Shown here: piece by piece, positions 29,601 through 38,531 of the stretch
How the letters are laid out: every line of letters starts with the position of its first letter
How positions within the stretch are numbered: position 1 is the first letter of the stretch
Source: Chromobacterium sp. ATCC 53434
GTDB lineage: Bacteria; Pseudomonadota; Gammaproteobacteria; Burkholderiales; Chromobacteriaceae
Length of the DNA: 64,000 nt
Direction of reading: 5' to 3'
Assembly (NCBI RefSeq): GCF_002848345.1
Contig: NZ_CP025429.1
Location: 1,240,001 to 1,304,000, forward strand
The notes under the pieces: generated by a model
Told to the model about the DNA's origin: nothing
Databases searched by the model: none
What the model saw: the letters and a program-made list of their open reading frames with translations, nothing else
Translations under genes and position numbers: made by a program

Positions 29601-31411
29601 TGAAGGCGGCGTTCAATCACCTGCACATCTTCCTGGACCCGACGCCGAACGCGAAGAAGGGCTTCGCCGAGCGCGCGCGCCTGTTCAATCTGCCGCGCTC
29701 CAGCTGGACCGACTACAACCGCGAGCTGATCTCCAAGGGCGGCGGCATCTTCGAGCGCAGCGCCAAGTCCATCCCGCTGTCGCCGGAAGTGAAGGCGTGG
29801 CTGGAGACCGACAAGGACCACATGGCGCCGAACGAGCTGATCCATGAGATCCTGAAGGCCAAGATCGACCTGCTGTACAACGGCGGCATCGGCACCTACG
29901 TCAAGGCATCGACGCAGAGCCACGCCGACGCCCGCGACCGCGCCTGCGATCCGGTGCGCGTCAACGGCAACGAGCTGCAAGCCCGCGTGGTGGCCGAAGG
30001 CGGCAACCTGACTTGCACCCAGCTGGGCCGCGTCGAGTTCGCGCTGGCCGGCGGCCGCATCGCCACCGACGCCATCGACAACTCGGCCGGCGTCGATTGC
30101 TCCGACCACGAGGTCAACATCAAGATTCTGCTGGGCGCGGTGATGCAGGCCGGCGACATGACGTTGAAGCAGCGCAACGAGCTGTTGGCCGAGATGACCG
30201 ACGAGGTCGGCCATCTGGTGCTGCGCAACAACGTGCTGCAGACCCAGGTGCTGGCGATCAAGCGGCTGGAGGCGGCGTCGATGCTGTCCACCCATGCGCG
30301 GATGATCGCCCATATGGAGAAGACCGGCGAACTGAACCGCGAGATCGAATATCTGCCGTCCGAAACGCAGATCAACGAGCGCCGCCTGGCCCGTCAGGGC
30401 CTGACGGTGCCGGAGATCTCGGTGCTGCTGGCCTATAGCAAGATCTCGCTGGATCAGGCCATCCTGGCCACCGACGTGCCGGACGACAAGGACTTCCTGC
30501 CGGTGTTGGTGAACTACTTCCCGAAACCGCTGCAGCAGCGCTTCGGCAAGCAGATGGAACAGCATCAGCTGCGCCGCGAGATCATCGCCAACCAGCTGGC
30601 CAACCAGATCATCAACCGCATGGGCACCACCTTCGTGTTCCGCCTGCAGGAGGAGTCGCCGTTCTCCGCGGCCGACATCGCCCGCGCCTGGTGGATCGCC
30701 AGCCGGGTGTTCGACGCGGAAAACCTGTGGGGCCGGATCGAGGCGCTGGACAACAAGGTGCCGGCCGATGAGCAGATGCAGCTGATGGTGCTGGTGCGCA
30801 CGCTGGTGGAGCGCGTGACCCGCTGGGTGCTGCGCAACAAGCGTCCGTTCGGTTCGGTAAACGCGGCGATCGAGCAGTACGCCGCCAAGGTGCAGAGTCT
30901 GCTGGCCCAACTGCCGAAGCTGATCCCGGCCGCCGACTACCCTGCGGTGACCGCGCTGGAGCAGCGCATCGCCCACGCCAATCTGCCGCAGCCGCTGCAG
31001 CAGGTGCTGGCCCGTCTGGAGTACGCGGTGCCGCTGATGGACATCATCGAGATCGGCGACGGCAGCAAGCTGAAGCTGGAGCAGGTCGCCGCCAACTACT
31101 TCCAGCTGGGCAGCACACTGCAACTGGATTGGCTGCGCGACGCGATCACCGGCCTGCCGCGCGACAACCGCTGGCAGTCGCTGGCCCGCTCGGCGCTGCG
31201 CGACGATCTGTACAGCGTGCATCGCAATCTGGCGCGCCAGGCGCTGGAAGGCGTGTCGGCGGCGGATTTCGCCGCCCAGTGGCTGGAGAATCGTCAGGGC
31301 GCGGTGGAAATCTGCGGCCAGATGTTCGCCGAACTGCAGTCGTTCAGCGCGCTGGACCTGGCGATGCTGTCCGCCGGCATGCGCGAGCTGAACAACCACC
31401 TGCTGGCCTGA
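26603..31411 (+). CDS. gdhB: NAD-specific glutamate dehydrogenase, 180-kDa class
   Basis: Catabolic enzyme oxidising glutamate to 2-oxoglutarate and ammonia with NAD; 1602 residues, cytosolic. It matches the very large GdhB class of Pseudomonas in length. Recognisable parts are ACT-like N-terminal regulatory segments ([18 protein letters not shown]), a central catalytic core ([43 protein letters not shown]), the nucleotide-binding fold ([17 protein letters not shown]) and a long C-terminal domain. In P. aeruginosa this enzyme is arginine-inducible through ArgR, the end point of the arginine succinyltransferase route. Here the ArgR-type gene is 3 kb away and two ArgR-like sites precede the gene. 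AGAG lies upstream of ATG 26603. Confidence 0.97.
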   Translation: [1602 protein letters not shown]

Positions 31412-31451
31412 TCCGTCAACGATTCCGCGCGCGGGCGCGGAGATGAAAACG

Positions 31452-31484
31452 ACGCCGCGAGAGCATTCTCGCGGCGTTTTTTTT
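31452..31484 (+). terminator. Rho-independent terminator of gdhB
   Basis: ACGCCGCGAGA / TCTCGCGGCGT with a 4-base loop (31463-31466), followed by eight T residues. Confidence 0.9.
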
Positions 31485-31635
31485 GTGCGGGCTCTCGCGC
31501 GGGCGCGCAATTAAATTTCCGGGAGTGATATTTTTTACAGTTTAAATGTCATGCCGATTGTGTATGGTGCGCACTCCGGCGCGTGGCCGTGGCAGCGGCG
31601 CGCGCCGGCAAGTCCATATAACAAGGAGCATGTCG

Positions 31636-33324
31636 ATGAAACTGGTTCCGTTGAGCCTGAGCCTGGGCGTCGCGCTGACACTGAGCGCCTGCCTGTCCAA
31701 TTCCTCGTCGGTGGCGACGCCCCGCGACGATCAGCAGCGACCGGGCGGGGCTGTGGCCGTCAAGATGATCGCCTTCAACGATTTCCACGGCAATCTGGAG
31801 GCGCCAGGACAGCTTGCGGTGCCGGACGCGGCGCATCCGGGGCAGACCGTCAAGGTGACGGCCGGCGGCGCCGACTACCTGGCGGCCTGGGTGCAGCGCC
31901 TGCGCCAGCAGTCGCCGAACACCGTGGTGGTGTCGGCCGGCGATCTGATAGGCGCCAGCCCGCTGGTGTCCGGCCTGTTTCATGACGAGCCGACCGTCGA
32001 GGCGATGAATATGCTGGGGCTGGACCTGAACGCGGTCGGCAACCACGAATTCGACGACGGCCAGGACGAGCTGTTGCGGATGCAGAACGGCGGCTGCAAG
32101 CCCGGTTCGGCCAATAGCTGCCTGATGGGCCGCTTCGCCGGCGCCAGTTTCAAGTTCCTGGCGGCTAATGTCACCAAGGCCGACGGCAGCACGCTGTTCC
32201 CCGGCTATGCGATCAAGCGCTACGGCGGCATTCCGGTGGCCTTCATCGGCATGACGCTGAAAGGCACGCCGGAAATCGTGTCGCCGACCGGCGTCGCCGG
32301 GCTGAGCTTCCGGGACGAGGCCGCCACCGTCAACGGCCTGATTCCGCAATTGAAGGCGCAGGGAGTCGGCGCGGTGGTGGTGCTGATACATGAAGGCGGC
32401 TACCAGGCCGGCAGCTACAACGACTGCAACGGCATTTCCGGGCCGATCGCCGACATCGTCAAGAAGCTGGACAAGTCGGTTGGCCTGGTGGTCAGCGGAC
32501 ATACCCATCAGGCTTACAACTGCGTGATAGACGGCCGCGTCGTCACCAGCGCCAAGAATTACGGCCAGCTGTTCACCGAGATCGATTTCAAGCTCGATCC
32601 GGTCAGCCACGGTTTCGTGCCGGGTTCGATCCAGGCCTTGAACCGTCCGGTGACGCAGGACATCGCGCCGCGCGCCGACATCACGGACCTGATCCGGCGT
32701 TATCAAGGCCAGGCGGCGCGGGTCGCCAACCAGGTGGTCGGGCAGGCTGCGGGGCCGCTGAGCCGCAGCGCCAACGCCGCCGGCGAATCGGCGCTCGGCG
32801 ATGTCATCGCCGACGCGCAGCTGCTGGCCGGAGCCGGCCAGCACGCGGTGGCGGCTTTCATGAATCCGGGCGGCATCCGCGCCGACCTGGCGCCGGACGC
32901 GAGCGGCAACGTCAATTACAAGCAGGTCTACACCGTTCAGCCGTTCGGCAATACGATGATGACGATGGATCTGACCGGCGCGCAGATCGACCAGTTGTTG
33001 GAGCAACAGTGGAGCGCGTCGGCCCAGCCGAAGATGCTGCAGGTGTCGGCCGGCTTCAGCTATAGCTGGAGCGCATCGGCGCCGGTCGGCAGCAAGGTCG
33101 ACATCGCCAGCATCCGCATCAACGGCGTCCAGGTCGATCCCGCGGCCAGCTACCGGGTGCAGGTCAACAACTTCCTGGCCGGCGGCGGCGACGGCTTCAC
33201 CGTGCTGACTCGCGGCGTCAACCGCGTCGGCGGCGATGTCGACACCGATGTGTTGGTACAGTACTTCAGCCAGCGGTCGCCGGTGGCGGTGCCGACGCTG
33301 AACCGTATCGTCAACTTGCCCTGA
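31636..33324 (+). CDS. 5'-nucleotidase/metallophosphatase lipoprotein (UshA-like)
   Basis: Secreted phosphohydrolase of 562 residues, probably anchored to a membrane by lipidation: the N-terminus MKLVPLSLSLGVALTLSAC ends in a lipobox LSAC. The metallophosphatase domain has FNDFHGNLE, VSAGDLIGASPL, GNHEFDDG and SGHTHQAYNC metal-site motifs; the C-terminal 5_nucleotid_C domain has MNPGGIRADL, YTVQPFGNTMMTMDLTG and NNFLAGGGDGF. The likely role is dephosphorylation of extracellular nucleotides for scavenging. Start 31636 is preferred because AAGGAG is 7 bases upstream; ATG 31630 is too close to it. Confidence 0.93.
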   Translation: MKLVPLSLSLGVALTLSACLSNSSSVATPRDDQQRPGGAVAVKMIAFNDFHGNLEAPGQLAVPDAAHPGQTVKVTAGGADYLAAWVQRLRQQSPNTVVVSAGDLIGASPLVSGLFHDEPTVEAMNMLGLDLNAVGNHEFDDGQDELLRMQNGGCKPGSANSCLMGRFAGASFKFLAANVTKADGSTLFPGYAIKRYGGIPVAFIGMTLKGTPEIVSPTGVAGLSFRDEAATVNGLIPQLKAQGVGAVVVLIHEGGYQAGSYNDCNGISGPIADIVKKLDKSVGLVVSGHTHQAYNCVIDGRVVTSAKNYGQLFTEIDFKLDPVSHGFVPGSIQALNRPVTQDIAPRADITDLIRRYQGQAARVANQVVGQAAGPLSRSANAAGESALGDVIADAQLLAGAGQHAVAAFMNPGGIRADLAPDASGNVNYKQVYTVQPFGNTMMTMDLTGAQIDQLLEQQWSASAQPKMLQVSAGFSYSWSASAPVGSKVDIASIRINGVQVDPAASYRVQVNNFLAGGGDGFTVLTRGVNRVGGDVDTDVLVQYFSQRSPVAVPTLNRIVNLP

Positions 33325-33330
33325 GCCTGT

Positions 33331-34347
33331 TCAGAAGTAGTCGACCGGACTGTCGTGCGTCTGTCGGGCCAGCCGACCGTCGGCGATCAGCTTCTCGTAG
33401 CTCTGCACCTGGTTCCGGCCGTGGCCCTTGGCATAATAGAGGGCGCGGTCGGCCTGTTCGATCAGCTGCGCGGGAAGCAGCAGCGGATCGATCCGGGTGT
33501 GGCCGACGCTGATGGTGATGTTGCGGACCTGCGGAAACGCGTGGCGCTCGACGGTCTGGCGGAAGCGGTCCAGCGCTTGCTCGGCCTCTTCCTCGGCCGA
33601 GCTCTTCAGCAGCAGCGCGAACTCCTCGCCGCCATAGCGGAACAGGCCGTCGTCCTCGCGGAAGTTTTGCTGCATCAGCTGCGAGAGCAGCAGCAGCACC
33701 TCGTCGCCGACCATGTGGCCGAACTGATCGTTGACCCGTTTGAACAGGTCGACGTCGAGCAGGGCCAGGATGTGCGGCGGCTGAGGCGTTGGCGGGTGTT
33801 GCAACGAGGCGAGCAGGTTGTAGAAGCGCAGATCGAACTTGCGACGGTTGTGCAGCGCCGTTAGCATGTCCCGGTCGGCTTCGAACAATAGCCTCAGGAA
33901 ATTTTCGTGTATGCGCGCCATCGCCTGCAGCATCGCGCGGTTGACGCGTGCCTCGCCGGGGATGTGGATGATCACCAGCGAAGTGATGCTGCCCATGCAG
34001 CGCAGCGGCAGGCACAGGCCGGTCGGCGTGTGCTGGATGCAGTCGTCGTGATCCGGCCGGTTCAGCAGCTCGTAGAGGAAGCTGGGCGGCGGCAGCCAGT
34101 TGTCGTCCGACGTTTCGCGGACCTCCGGCTTGCCGGGGCCGGACAGCGCCTCCAGTCGGCGGTGCAGATAGGGGGCGTTGTCGACCCAGCGGCAGGCGAA
34201 CAGCTCGACCCTGTCGACATGCATCGCCTCCACCAGCGTCGACAGCAGGCTGGATTCCAGCATGTCCTGTTCTCGCTGCGAAGTCAGCTCGACCAGGCTG
34301 TCCAGGATCAGCTTGCTTTCATTGTGTTCCGGCAGCGGCGTCTGCAT
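33331..34347 (-). CDS. Diguanylate cyclase (GAF-like + GGDEF)
   Basis: A 338-residue cytosolic protein making the second messenger c-di-GMP. The N-terminal 165 residues read as a GAF-like sensor (LLSTLVEAMHVDRVELFACRW, GLCLPLRCMGSITSLVIIHI). The GGDEF domain follows (LTALHNRRKFD, LDVDLFKRVNDQFGHMVGDEVLLLL) with the active-site variant RYGGEEFALLL and an allosteric I-site RxxD (REDD) exactly five residues before GGEEF, so it should be active and product-inhibited. It converges on the 5'-nucleotidase gene with a 6-base gap. Confidence 0.94.
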   Translation of the reverse strand: MQTPLPEHNESKLILDSLVELTSQREQDMLESSLLSTLVEAMHVDRVELFACRWVDNAPYLHRRLEALSGPGKPEVRETSDDNWLPPPSFLYELLNRPDHDDCIQHTPTGLCLPLRCMGSITSLVIIHIPGEARVNRAMLQAMARIHENFLRLLFEADRDMLTALHNRRKFDLRFYNLLASLQHPPTPQPPHILALLDVDLFKRVNDQFGHMVGDEVLLLLSQLMQQNFREDDGLFRYGGEEFALLLKSSAEEEAEQALDRFRQTVERHAFPQVRNITISVGHTRIDPLLLPAQLIEQADRALYYAKGHGRNQVQSYEKLIADGRLARQTHDSPVDYF

Positions 34348-34449
34348 CGTCGGGAAGCTCCTGGCATGGGCCTTGCCGGCGCCGGACGGGGCCGGGCGCC
34401 GTGATCTTCACCGAATTATAGCCACGCCGCGGCGCGGCGAAAGCGGGGT

Positions 34450-34902
34450 TCAGCCGCGGCCGGTGCTGCCGAAGCCGCCGGCTCCGCGGTCGGAGGCGGA
34501 GAAATCGTCGACGATGTTGAAGCCCACTTGCACCACCGGCACGATGACCATCTGGGCGATGCGCTCCATCGGCTCCAGGCTGAACGGCTGCTGACCGCGG
34601 TTCCAGACCGAGACGAACATCTGGCCCTGGTAGTCGGAGTCGATCAGGCCCACCAGATTGCCGAGCACGATGCCGTGCTTGTGGCCGAGGCCGGAGCGGG
34701 GCAGCAGCATCGCGGCCAGGCTGGGATCGTCGAGGTGGATGGCGATGCCGGTCGGGATCAGCTTGGTCTCGCCGGGTTCTATGGTCATCGTGTCATCGGT
34801 GGCGGCGCGCAGGTCCAGTCCGGCCGAGCCGGAGGTGGCGTAGGCGGGCAGGTTGTCGCGCAGACGCGCGTCGATAATCTTGATGTCGATAACGGCTTGC
34901 AT
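34450..34902 (-). CDS. dut: Deoxyuridine 5'-triphosphate nucleotidohydrolase
   Basis: Trimeric dUTPase of 150 residues that hydrolyses dUTP to dUMP, keeping uracil out of DNA. All five family motifs are present: [40 protein letters not shown] and the C-terminal [12 protein letters not shown]. It sits 52 bases after coaBC on the same strand, the same neighbours as in E. coli. Confidence 0.97.
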   Translation of the reverse strand: MQAVIDIKIIDARLRDNLPAYATSGSAGLDLRAATDDTMTIEPGETKLIPTGIAIHLDDPSLAAMLLPRSGLGHKHGIVLGNLVGLIDSDYQGQMFVSVWNRGQQPFSLEPMERIAQMVIVPVVQVGFNIVDDFSASDRGAGGFGSTGRG

Positions 34903-34954
34903 GGTGTTTCCTTGTGATGCGGCGGCGGCCAGCAGGCCGCCGGAGTAAAGTGAT

Positions 34955-36136
34955 TCAGCGTTTGGCCAGCAGGGCGGCCAGGTGGCGGACGATGGCCGCG
35001 GCCACCTCGTCCTTGGGCATGGAGGGCAGCGGATGTTGGCCGGCGTCGTCCAGCAGCAGTACCTGGTTGTCGTCGGCGCCCATCGCCTGCTGGGCCAGAT
35101 TGGCCACCAGCAGCGGCAGCTTCTTGCGGCGGCGCTTGGCCTCGGCGAACTCCAGCAGGTTCTGGCTTTCCGCGGCGAAGCCGACGCAGAACGGCGCGGC
35201 CGGCAGGTTGGCGACGGTGGCCAGGATGTCGGGGTTTTCCTCCAGCTCGATGACCGGGGCGGCGGCGCCTTTCTTGATCTTGTGTTCGCTGCGGTTCTTC
35301 ACCCGGTAGTCGGCCACCGCCGCCACCGAGATGAACACATCGCTGCGGCCGACCTCGGCCAGCACCGCCTGCTGCATCTCGGCCGCGCTTTGCACGGCTA
35401 TGCGGCGCACGTTCAACGGCGCCTCGAAGCCGGTGGGGCCGGAGACCAGCGTCACTTCGGCGCCGGCGTCGCGGCAGGCGCGCGCCAGCGCGTAGCCCAT
35501 CTTGCCGGAGCTGATATTGGTGATGCCGCGCACCGCGTCTATCGCCTCGTAGGTGGGGCCGGCGGTCAACAGCACTTGCTTGCCGGCCAGCAGCTTGGCG
35601 GCGAACAGGCCTTGCAGCAGCTCGACGATCTGCTGTGGTTCCAGCATCCGGCCGTCGCCGGTCTCGCCGCAGGCCTGGAAGCCGTTGCCGGGACCGAGCA
35701 CGGCCACGCCGTCCGCCTCGAGCTGGGCGATGTTGCGCTGGTTCGGCGGATTCTGCCACATCTGCAGATTCATCGCCGGCGCGACGGCCAGCGGGCAGGC
35801 GCGGGCGGCGGCCAGCGTGGAGACCAGATCGTCGCAGGCGCCGTGGGCCAGCTTGAACAGCAGATCGGCGGTGGCCGGCGCGATCAGGAAGACGTCGGCG
35901 CGGCGCGACAGCTCGATGTGGGCCATCGCGTTGCTGGGACGGGGGTCCCACAGATCGGTGTACACGGTGTGGCCGGTCAGGGCCTGGAACGTGGCCGGCG
36001 TGACGAAGCGGGTGGCGGCTTCGGTCATCACCACTTCCACCTGATGGCCAGCCTTGATCAGCTGGCGGGTCAGCTCGGCCGACTTGTAGGCGGCAATGCC
36101 GCCGCCGATACCGAGCAGGATGCGTTTGGCGCTCAT
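34955..36136 (-). CDS. coaBC: Bifunctional phosphopantothenoylcysteine decarboxylase/synthetase
   Basis: Makes 4'-phosphopantetheine from 4'-phosphopantothenate and cysteine in coenzyme A synthesis; 393 residues. The flavoprotein CoaC half has [17 protein letters not shown], a [19 protein letters not shown] segment with the catalytic His and [11 protein letters not shown]; the CoaB half has [25 protein letters not shown] and [18 protein letters not shown]. Start 36136 (MSAKRIL) is the conserved family start; a longer frame to 36262 has no ribosome-binding site. Divergent from radC. Confidence 0.96.
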   Translation of the reverse strand: MSAKRILLGIGGGIAAYKSAELTRQLIKAGHQVEVVMTEAATRFVTPATFQALTGHTVYTDLWDPRPSNAMAHIELSRRADVFLIAPATADLLFKLAHGACDDLVSTLAAARACPLAVAPAMNLQMWQNPPNQRNIAQLEADGVAVLGPGNGFQACGETGDGRMLEPQQIVELLQGLFAAKLLAGKQVLLTAGPTYEAIDAVRGITNISSGKMGYALARACRDAGAEVTLVSGPTGFEAPLNVRRIAVQSAAEMQQAVLAEVGRSDVFISVAAVADYRVKNRSEHKIKKGAAAPVIELEENPDILATVANLPAAPFCVGFAAESQNLLEFAEAKRRRKKLPLLVANLAQQAMGADDNQVLLLDDAGQHPLPSMPKDEVAAAIVRHLAALLAKR

Positions 36137-36292
36137 CGTTCGCTCTTCGAACCGGAAACCGACCATTCTAGCGGATTTGGCGTGCCCGGTGGTCTTGGGC
36201 TGGGCGCTTTGTCGCATGTTAATGTCATTGCCTGTTGCTATCTTGTTGGCCTGAAGACACAAACAATGCTATAGCCAGAAGGAGGTTCCGCA

Positions 36293-36967
36293 ATGTCTAT
36301 CGCCAAGTGGCCGGAGTCCGAGCGTCCACGCGAGAAGTTGCTGCAGCAGGGGGCGGCCGCCCTCAACGATTCTGAGCTGCTGGCCATTTTTCTGCGCACC
36401 GGCGTCAAGGGCGCCAGCGCGGTGGAGCTGGCCAGAAGGATGTTGCGGGATTTCGGTTCGCTGTCCAGCTTGTTGACGGCGGCGCCGGAGGATTTCAGTT
36501 CGCAGCCGGGCTTGGGCAAGGCCAAGTACGCGCAGCTGATGGCCTGCACCGAACTGGTCCGCCGCGCCCTGTCCGAGCAGATGCGGCTTGGCGACGCCTT
36601 GTCCAGTCCGCAGCAGGTGCGGGATTATCTGCGGTTGAGCATAGGCCGGCGCGATGTCGAAATATTTGTGGTGATATTTCTGTCGGCACAAAACCGGCTG
36701 ATAGAAGTCGAAGAGGTGTTCGAGGGCACGCTGACCGAAACCCGGGTCTATCCGCGGGAAGTGTTGCGGAGGGCGCTGCGGTACAACGCGGCGGCGGTTA
36801 TCGTGGCGCACAATCATCCGTCAGGCGTCAGCGAGCCTTCCTCCGCCGACAGGATATTGACCCGAACCTTAAAGGACGCGCTGGCGCTGGTCGATATCAA
36901 GTTACTGGATCATTTCGTCGTGACCGGGGGGCGCGCCGAATCGTTTGCCGAGCGCGGCTGGCTATAG
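36293..36967 (+). CDS. radC: RadC-family JAB/MPN protein
   Basis: A 224-residue cytosolic protein. The N-terminal helix-hairpin-helix part (ALNDSELLAIFLRTG) is followed by a JAB1/MPN metallo-domain with the zinc motif HNHPSGVSEPSSAD. Historically called a DNA repair protein, but its biochemical role is unsettled. AGGAGG precedes ATG 36293. Divergent from coaBC, a common bacterial arrangement. Confidence 0.95.
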   Translation: MSIAKWPESERPREKLLQQGAAALNDSELLAIFLRTGVKGASAVELARRMLRDFGSLSSLLTAAPEDFSSQPGLGKAKYAQLMACTELVRRALSEQMRLGDALSSPQQVRDYLRLSIGRRDVEIFVVIFLSAQNRLIEVEEVFEGTLTETRVYPREVLRRALRYNAAAVIVAHNHPSGVSEPSSADRILTRTLKDALALVDIKLLDHFVVTGGRAESFAERGWL

Positions 36968-37084
36968 TGGATGCAGGTTTCGGTGAAATGGCGGTCCGAC
37001 AGTGTCGCCATGGTATATGGGGCTTGTGAAGCATAACTGTCTGTTTGGCCTTGAGTTCCCCCACCGCATCACAAGGAGGTCGTC

Positions 37085-37336
37085 ATGAACATCCTGCGTT
37101 TGCTGAATGAGTCGGACTACATTCAGGTCAACAACCAGTTCGTCAAGCCGGACTTCCATACGGTTTCCGAAGAGTTTTCCGACGACGACGATGTGGTGCT
37201 GGAAGCCACGCTGGACGGCCAGGAATTGGTATTGACGGTGGCCGATCTGACCGACGCCACACCGTTGGCCGATGGCGGCTTCTGGTTGGAAGGACTCGGA
37301 TATCTGCGCTTTCTGTCGCAGCAGAATCTGCATTGA
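37085..37336 (+). CDS. Hypothetical acidic 83-residue protein
   Basis: Small soluble protein (MNILRLLNESDYIQVNNQFV...) with an acidic stretch EEFSDDDDVVLEATLDGQELVLTVADL. An AAGGAGG ribosome-binding site lies 7 bases before ATG 37085 and a strong terminator follows, so it is very probably expressed. I do not recognise a family. The pattern of short alternating strands suggests a small beta-rich fold. Function unknown. Confidence 0.8.
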   Translation: MNILRLLNESDYIQVNNQFVKPDFHTVSEEFSDDDDVVLEATLDGQELVLTVADLTDATPLADGGFWLEGLGYLRFLSQQNLH

Positions 37337-37357
37337 ATCGCCCCGCAGGCGGTTTAT

Positions 37358-37390
37358 GACGGCCCGGCTTTTGCCGGGCCGTCGCATTTT
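37358..37390 (+). terminator. Rho-independent terminator
   Basis: GACGGCCCGGC / GCCGGGCCGTC with a TTTT loop, followed by GCATTTT. Confidence 0.85.
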
Positions 37391-37481
37391 CGCCGCGCCG
37401 GTTTGACCTGCCTCAAGTCCGGCAAGCGGGCGATGCTCTAGAGTGGCAGCGTTATCTGGAGGTCATACGAGCGGGGTCGGC

Positions 37482-37856
37482 ATGCAAAAATTCAGGATAG
37501 GCATGGTGGGAGTAGGGGAAACGGGCACGCCTTTGCTGAAGCAATTGCTGGACGCGCCATTCGTGGAGCTGGTGGGCGTGGCGGACTTGAATCTGGATTT
37601 GCCCGGCATCGGGTTGGCCCGGGAGCGCGGCGTGGCGGTGACCGACAATTTCATCGAGATTGCCGAGCAGGGCGAACGGGTGGACATCATCATCGACGTC
37701 ACCGGCTCGCGCAAGGTGCGCGAGGACTTGCGGCGCTATATGCAGTTTTCCGGCAATGCCCACACGGTGATCGTCCATGAGCGGGTGGCCTTGCTGATGC
37801 TGTCGCTGGGCGCCGGACGCCGGGTGGAGACCCGGCATGACGAATTGAGCTATTGA
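37482..37856 (+). CDS. Single-domain Rossmann protein (NAD-binding, dehydrogenase-like)
   Basis: A 124-residue protein made only of a nucleotide-binding Rossmann half: FRIGMVGVGETGTPLLKQLL carries the GxGxxG fingerprint, then VELVGVADLNLDLPGIGLARERGV and VDIIIDVTGSRKVREDLRRY. It resembles the NAD-binding domain of homoserine or diaminopimelate dehydrogenases without the catalytic domain. It may be a sensor of NAD(P) or a partner subunit. Start 37482 is chosen; a GTG at 37443 in frame adds 13 poorly conserved-looking residues. Confidence 0.75.
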   Translation: MQKFRIGMVGVGETGTPLLKQLLDAPFVELVGVADLNLDLPGIGLARERGVAVTDNFIEIAEQGERVDIIIDVTGSRKVREDLRRYMQFSGNAHTVIVHERVALLMLSLGAGRRVETRHDELSY

Positions 37857-38072
37857 TTTGTAGCGTGTTTGACATGCCCGGCCGCGCCGAATGGCAGCGG
37901 GCGGCCGGACGAGGAGATGCGGGAGGCGAGAGCCTCCCGTTTTTTTATTAACAAGACGACGTGGGTCTGGCTGTCGGCAATCTAGTATGCTGAAATGGCT
38001 AGACAGGCGCAGTATGCCGATGTGATGGCGGTGCGCGCCGGCAATCATGCTCAATGCAAGGGGGAAAACAGA

Positions 38073-38519
38073 ATGATCAAGCCAGCCTCGAATTGGATGT
38101 GGCTGCTGTTGCTCGTGCCGGGGCTCGCCGGCGCGACGCTGGGGCAGCGTCTGGACGCGGCGTCGACCGCCGCCGCCGCCGGGCAGTCGATGATGGCGGC
38201 GCCGGTCTCCACCGACTTTCGCGTGCAGCAAAGCGTCGATGCCGGCGGCCGCCTGATCCGGCAGTACGCCGACGGCAACGGCACGGTTTTCGCGGTGGCG
38301 TGGAGCGGCAAGAGCCTGCCGGATCTGCAGCAGTTGCTGGGCACCTACTTTCCGGCATATCGCCAGGCGCAGCAGGCGAACCGCGCCGGTTTGAACGTGA
38401 TGCGCGGTCAGGTCGGCAGCTTCGTGGTCCACTCGCTCGGCCGAATGGGGGCGTTCAGCGGCGCCGCTTACGACACCGCGCTGATGCCGGCTGGTGTGAC
38501 GCCGGATCAACTGAACTAA
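38073..38519 (+). CDS. DUF2844 family exported protein
   Basis: A 148-residue protein with an N-terminal signal sequence (MIKPASNWMWLLLLVPGLAGA). The remainder, with RVQQSVDAGGRLIRQYADGNGTVFAVAWSGKSLPDLQQLLGTYF and GSFVVHSLGRMGAFSGAAYD, matches DUF2844 proteins of Burkholderiales and relatives. Function unknown. It is followed after 12 bases by a DUF3443 lipoprotein, the usual pairing, so the two probably act together in the envelope. GGGGGA lies before ATG 38073. Confidence 0.82.
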   Translation: MIKPASNWMWLLLLVPGLAGATLGQRLDAASTAAAAGQSMMAAPVSTDFRVQQSVDAGGRLIRQYADGNGTVFAVAWSGKSLPDLQQLLGTYFPAYRQAQQANRAGLNVMRGQVGSFVVHSLGRMGAFSGAAYDTALMPAGVTPDQLN

Positions 38520-38531
38520 GGGGGGCGCGAC

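Noticed and set aside
26528..31510. An antisense open frame of about 1660 codons spanning gdhB
   Set aside because: It mirrors the coding frame of a GC-rich gene with strong third-position bias. The product has no recognisable domain, while the plus-strand product is a complete glutamate dehydrogenase.
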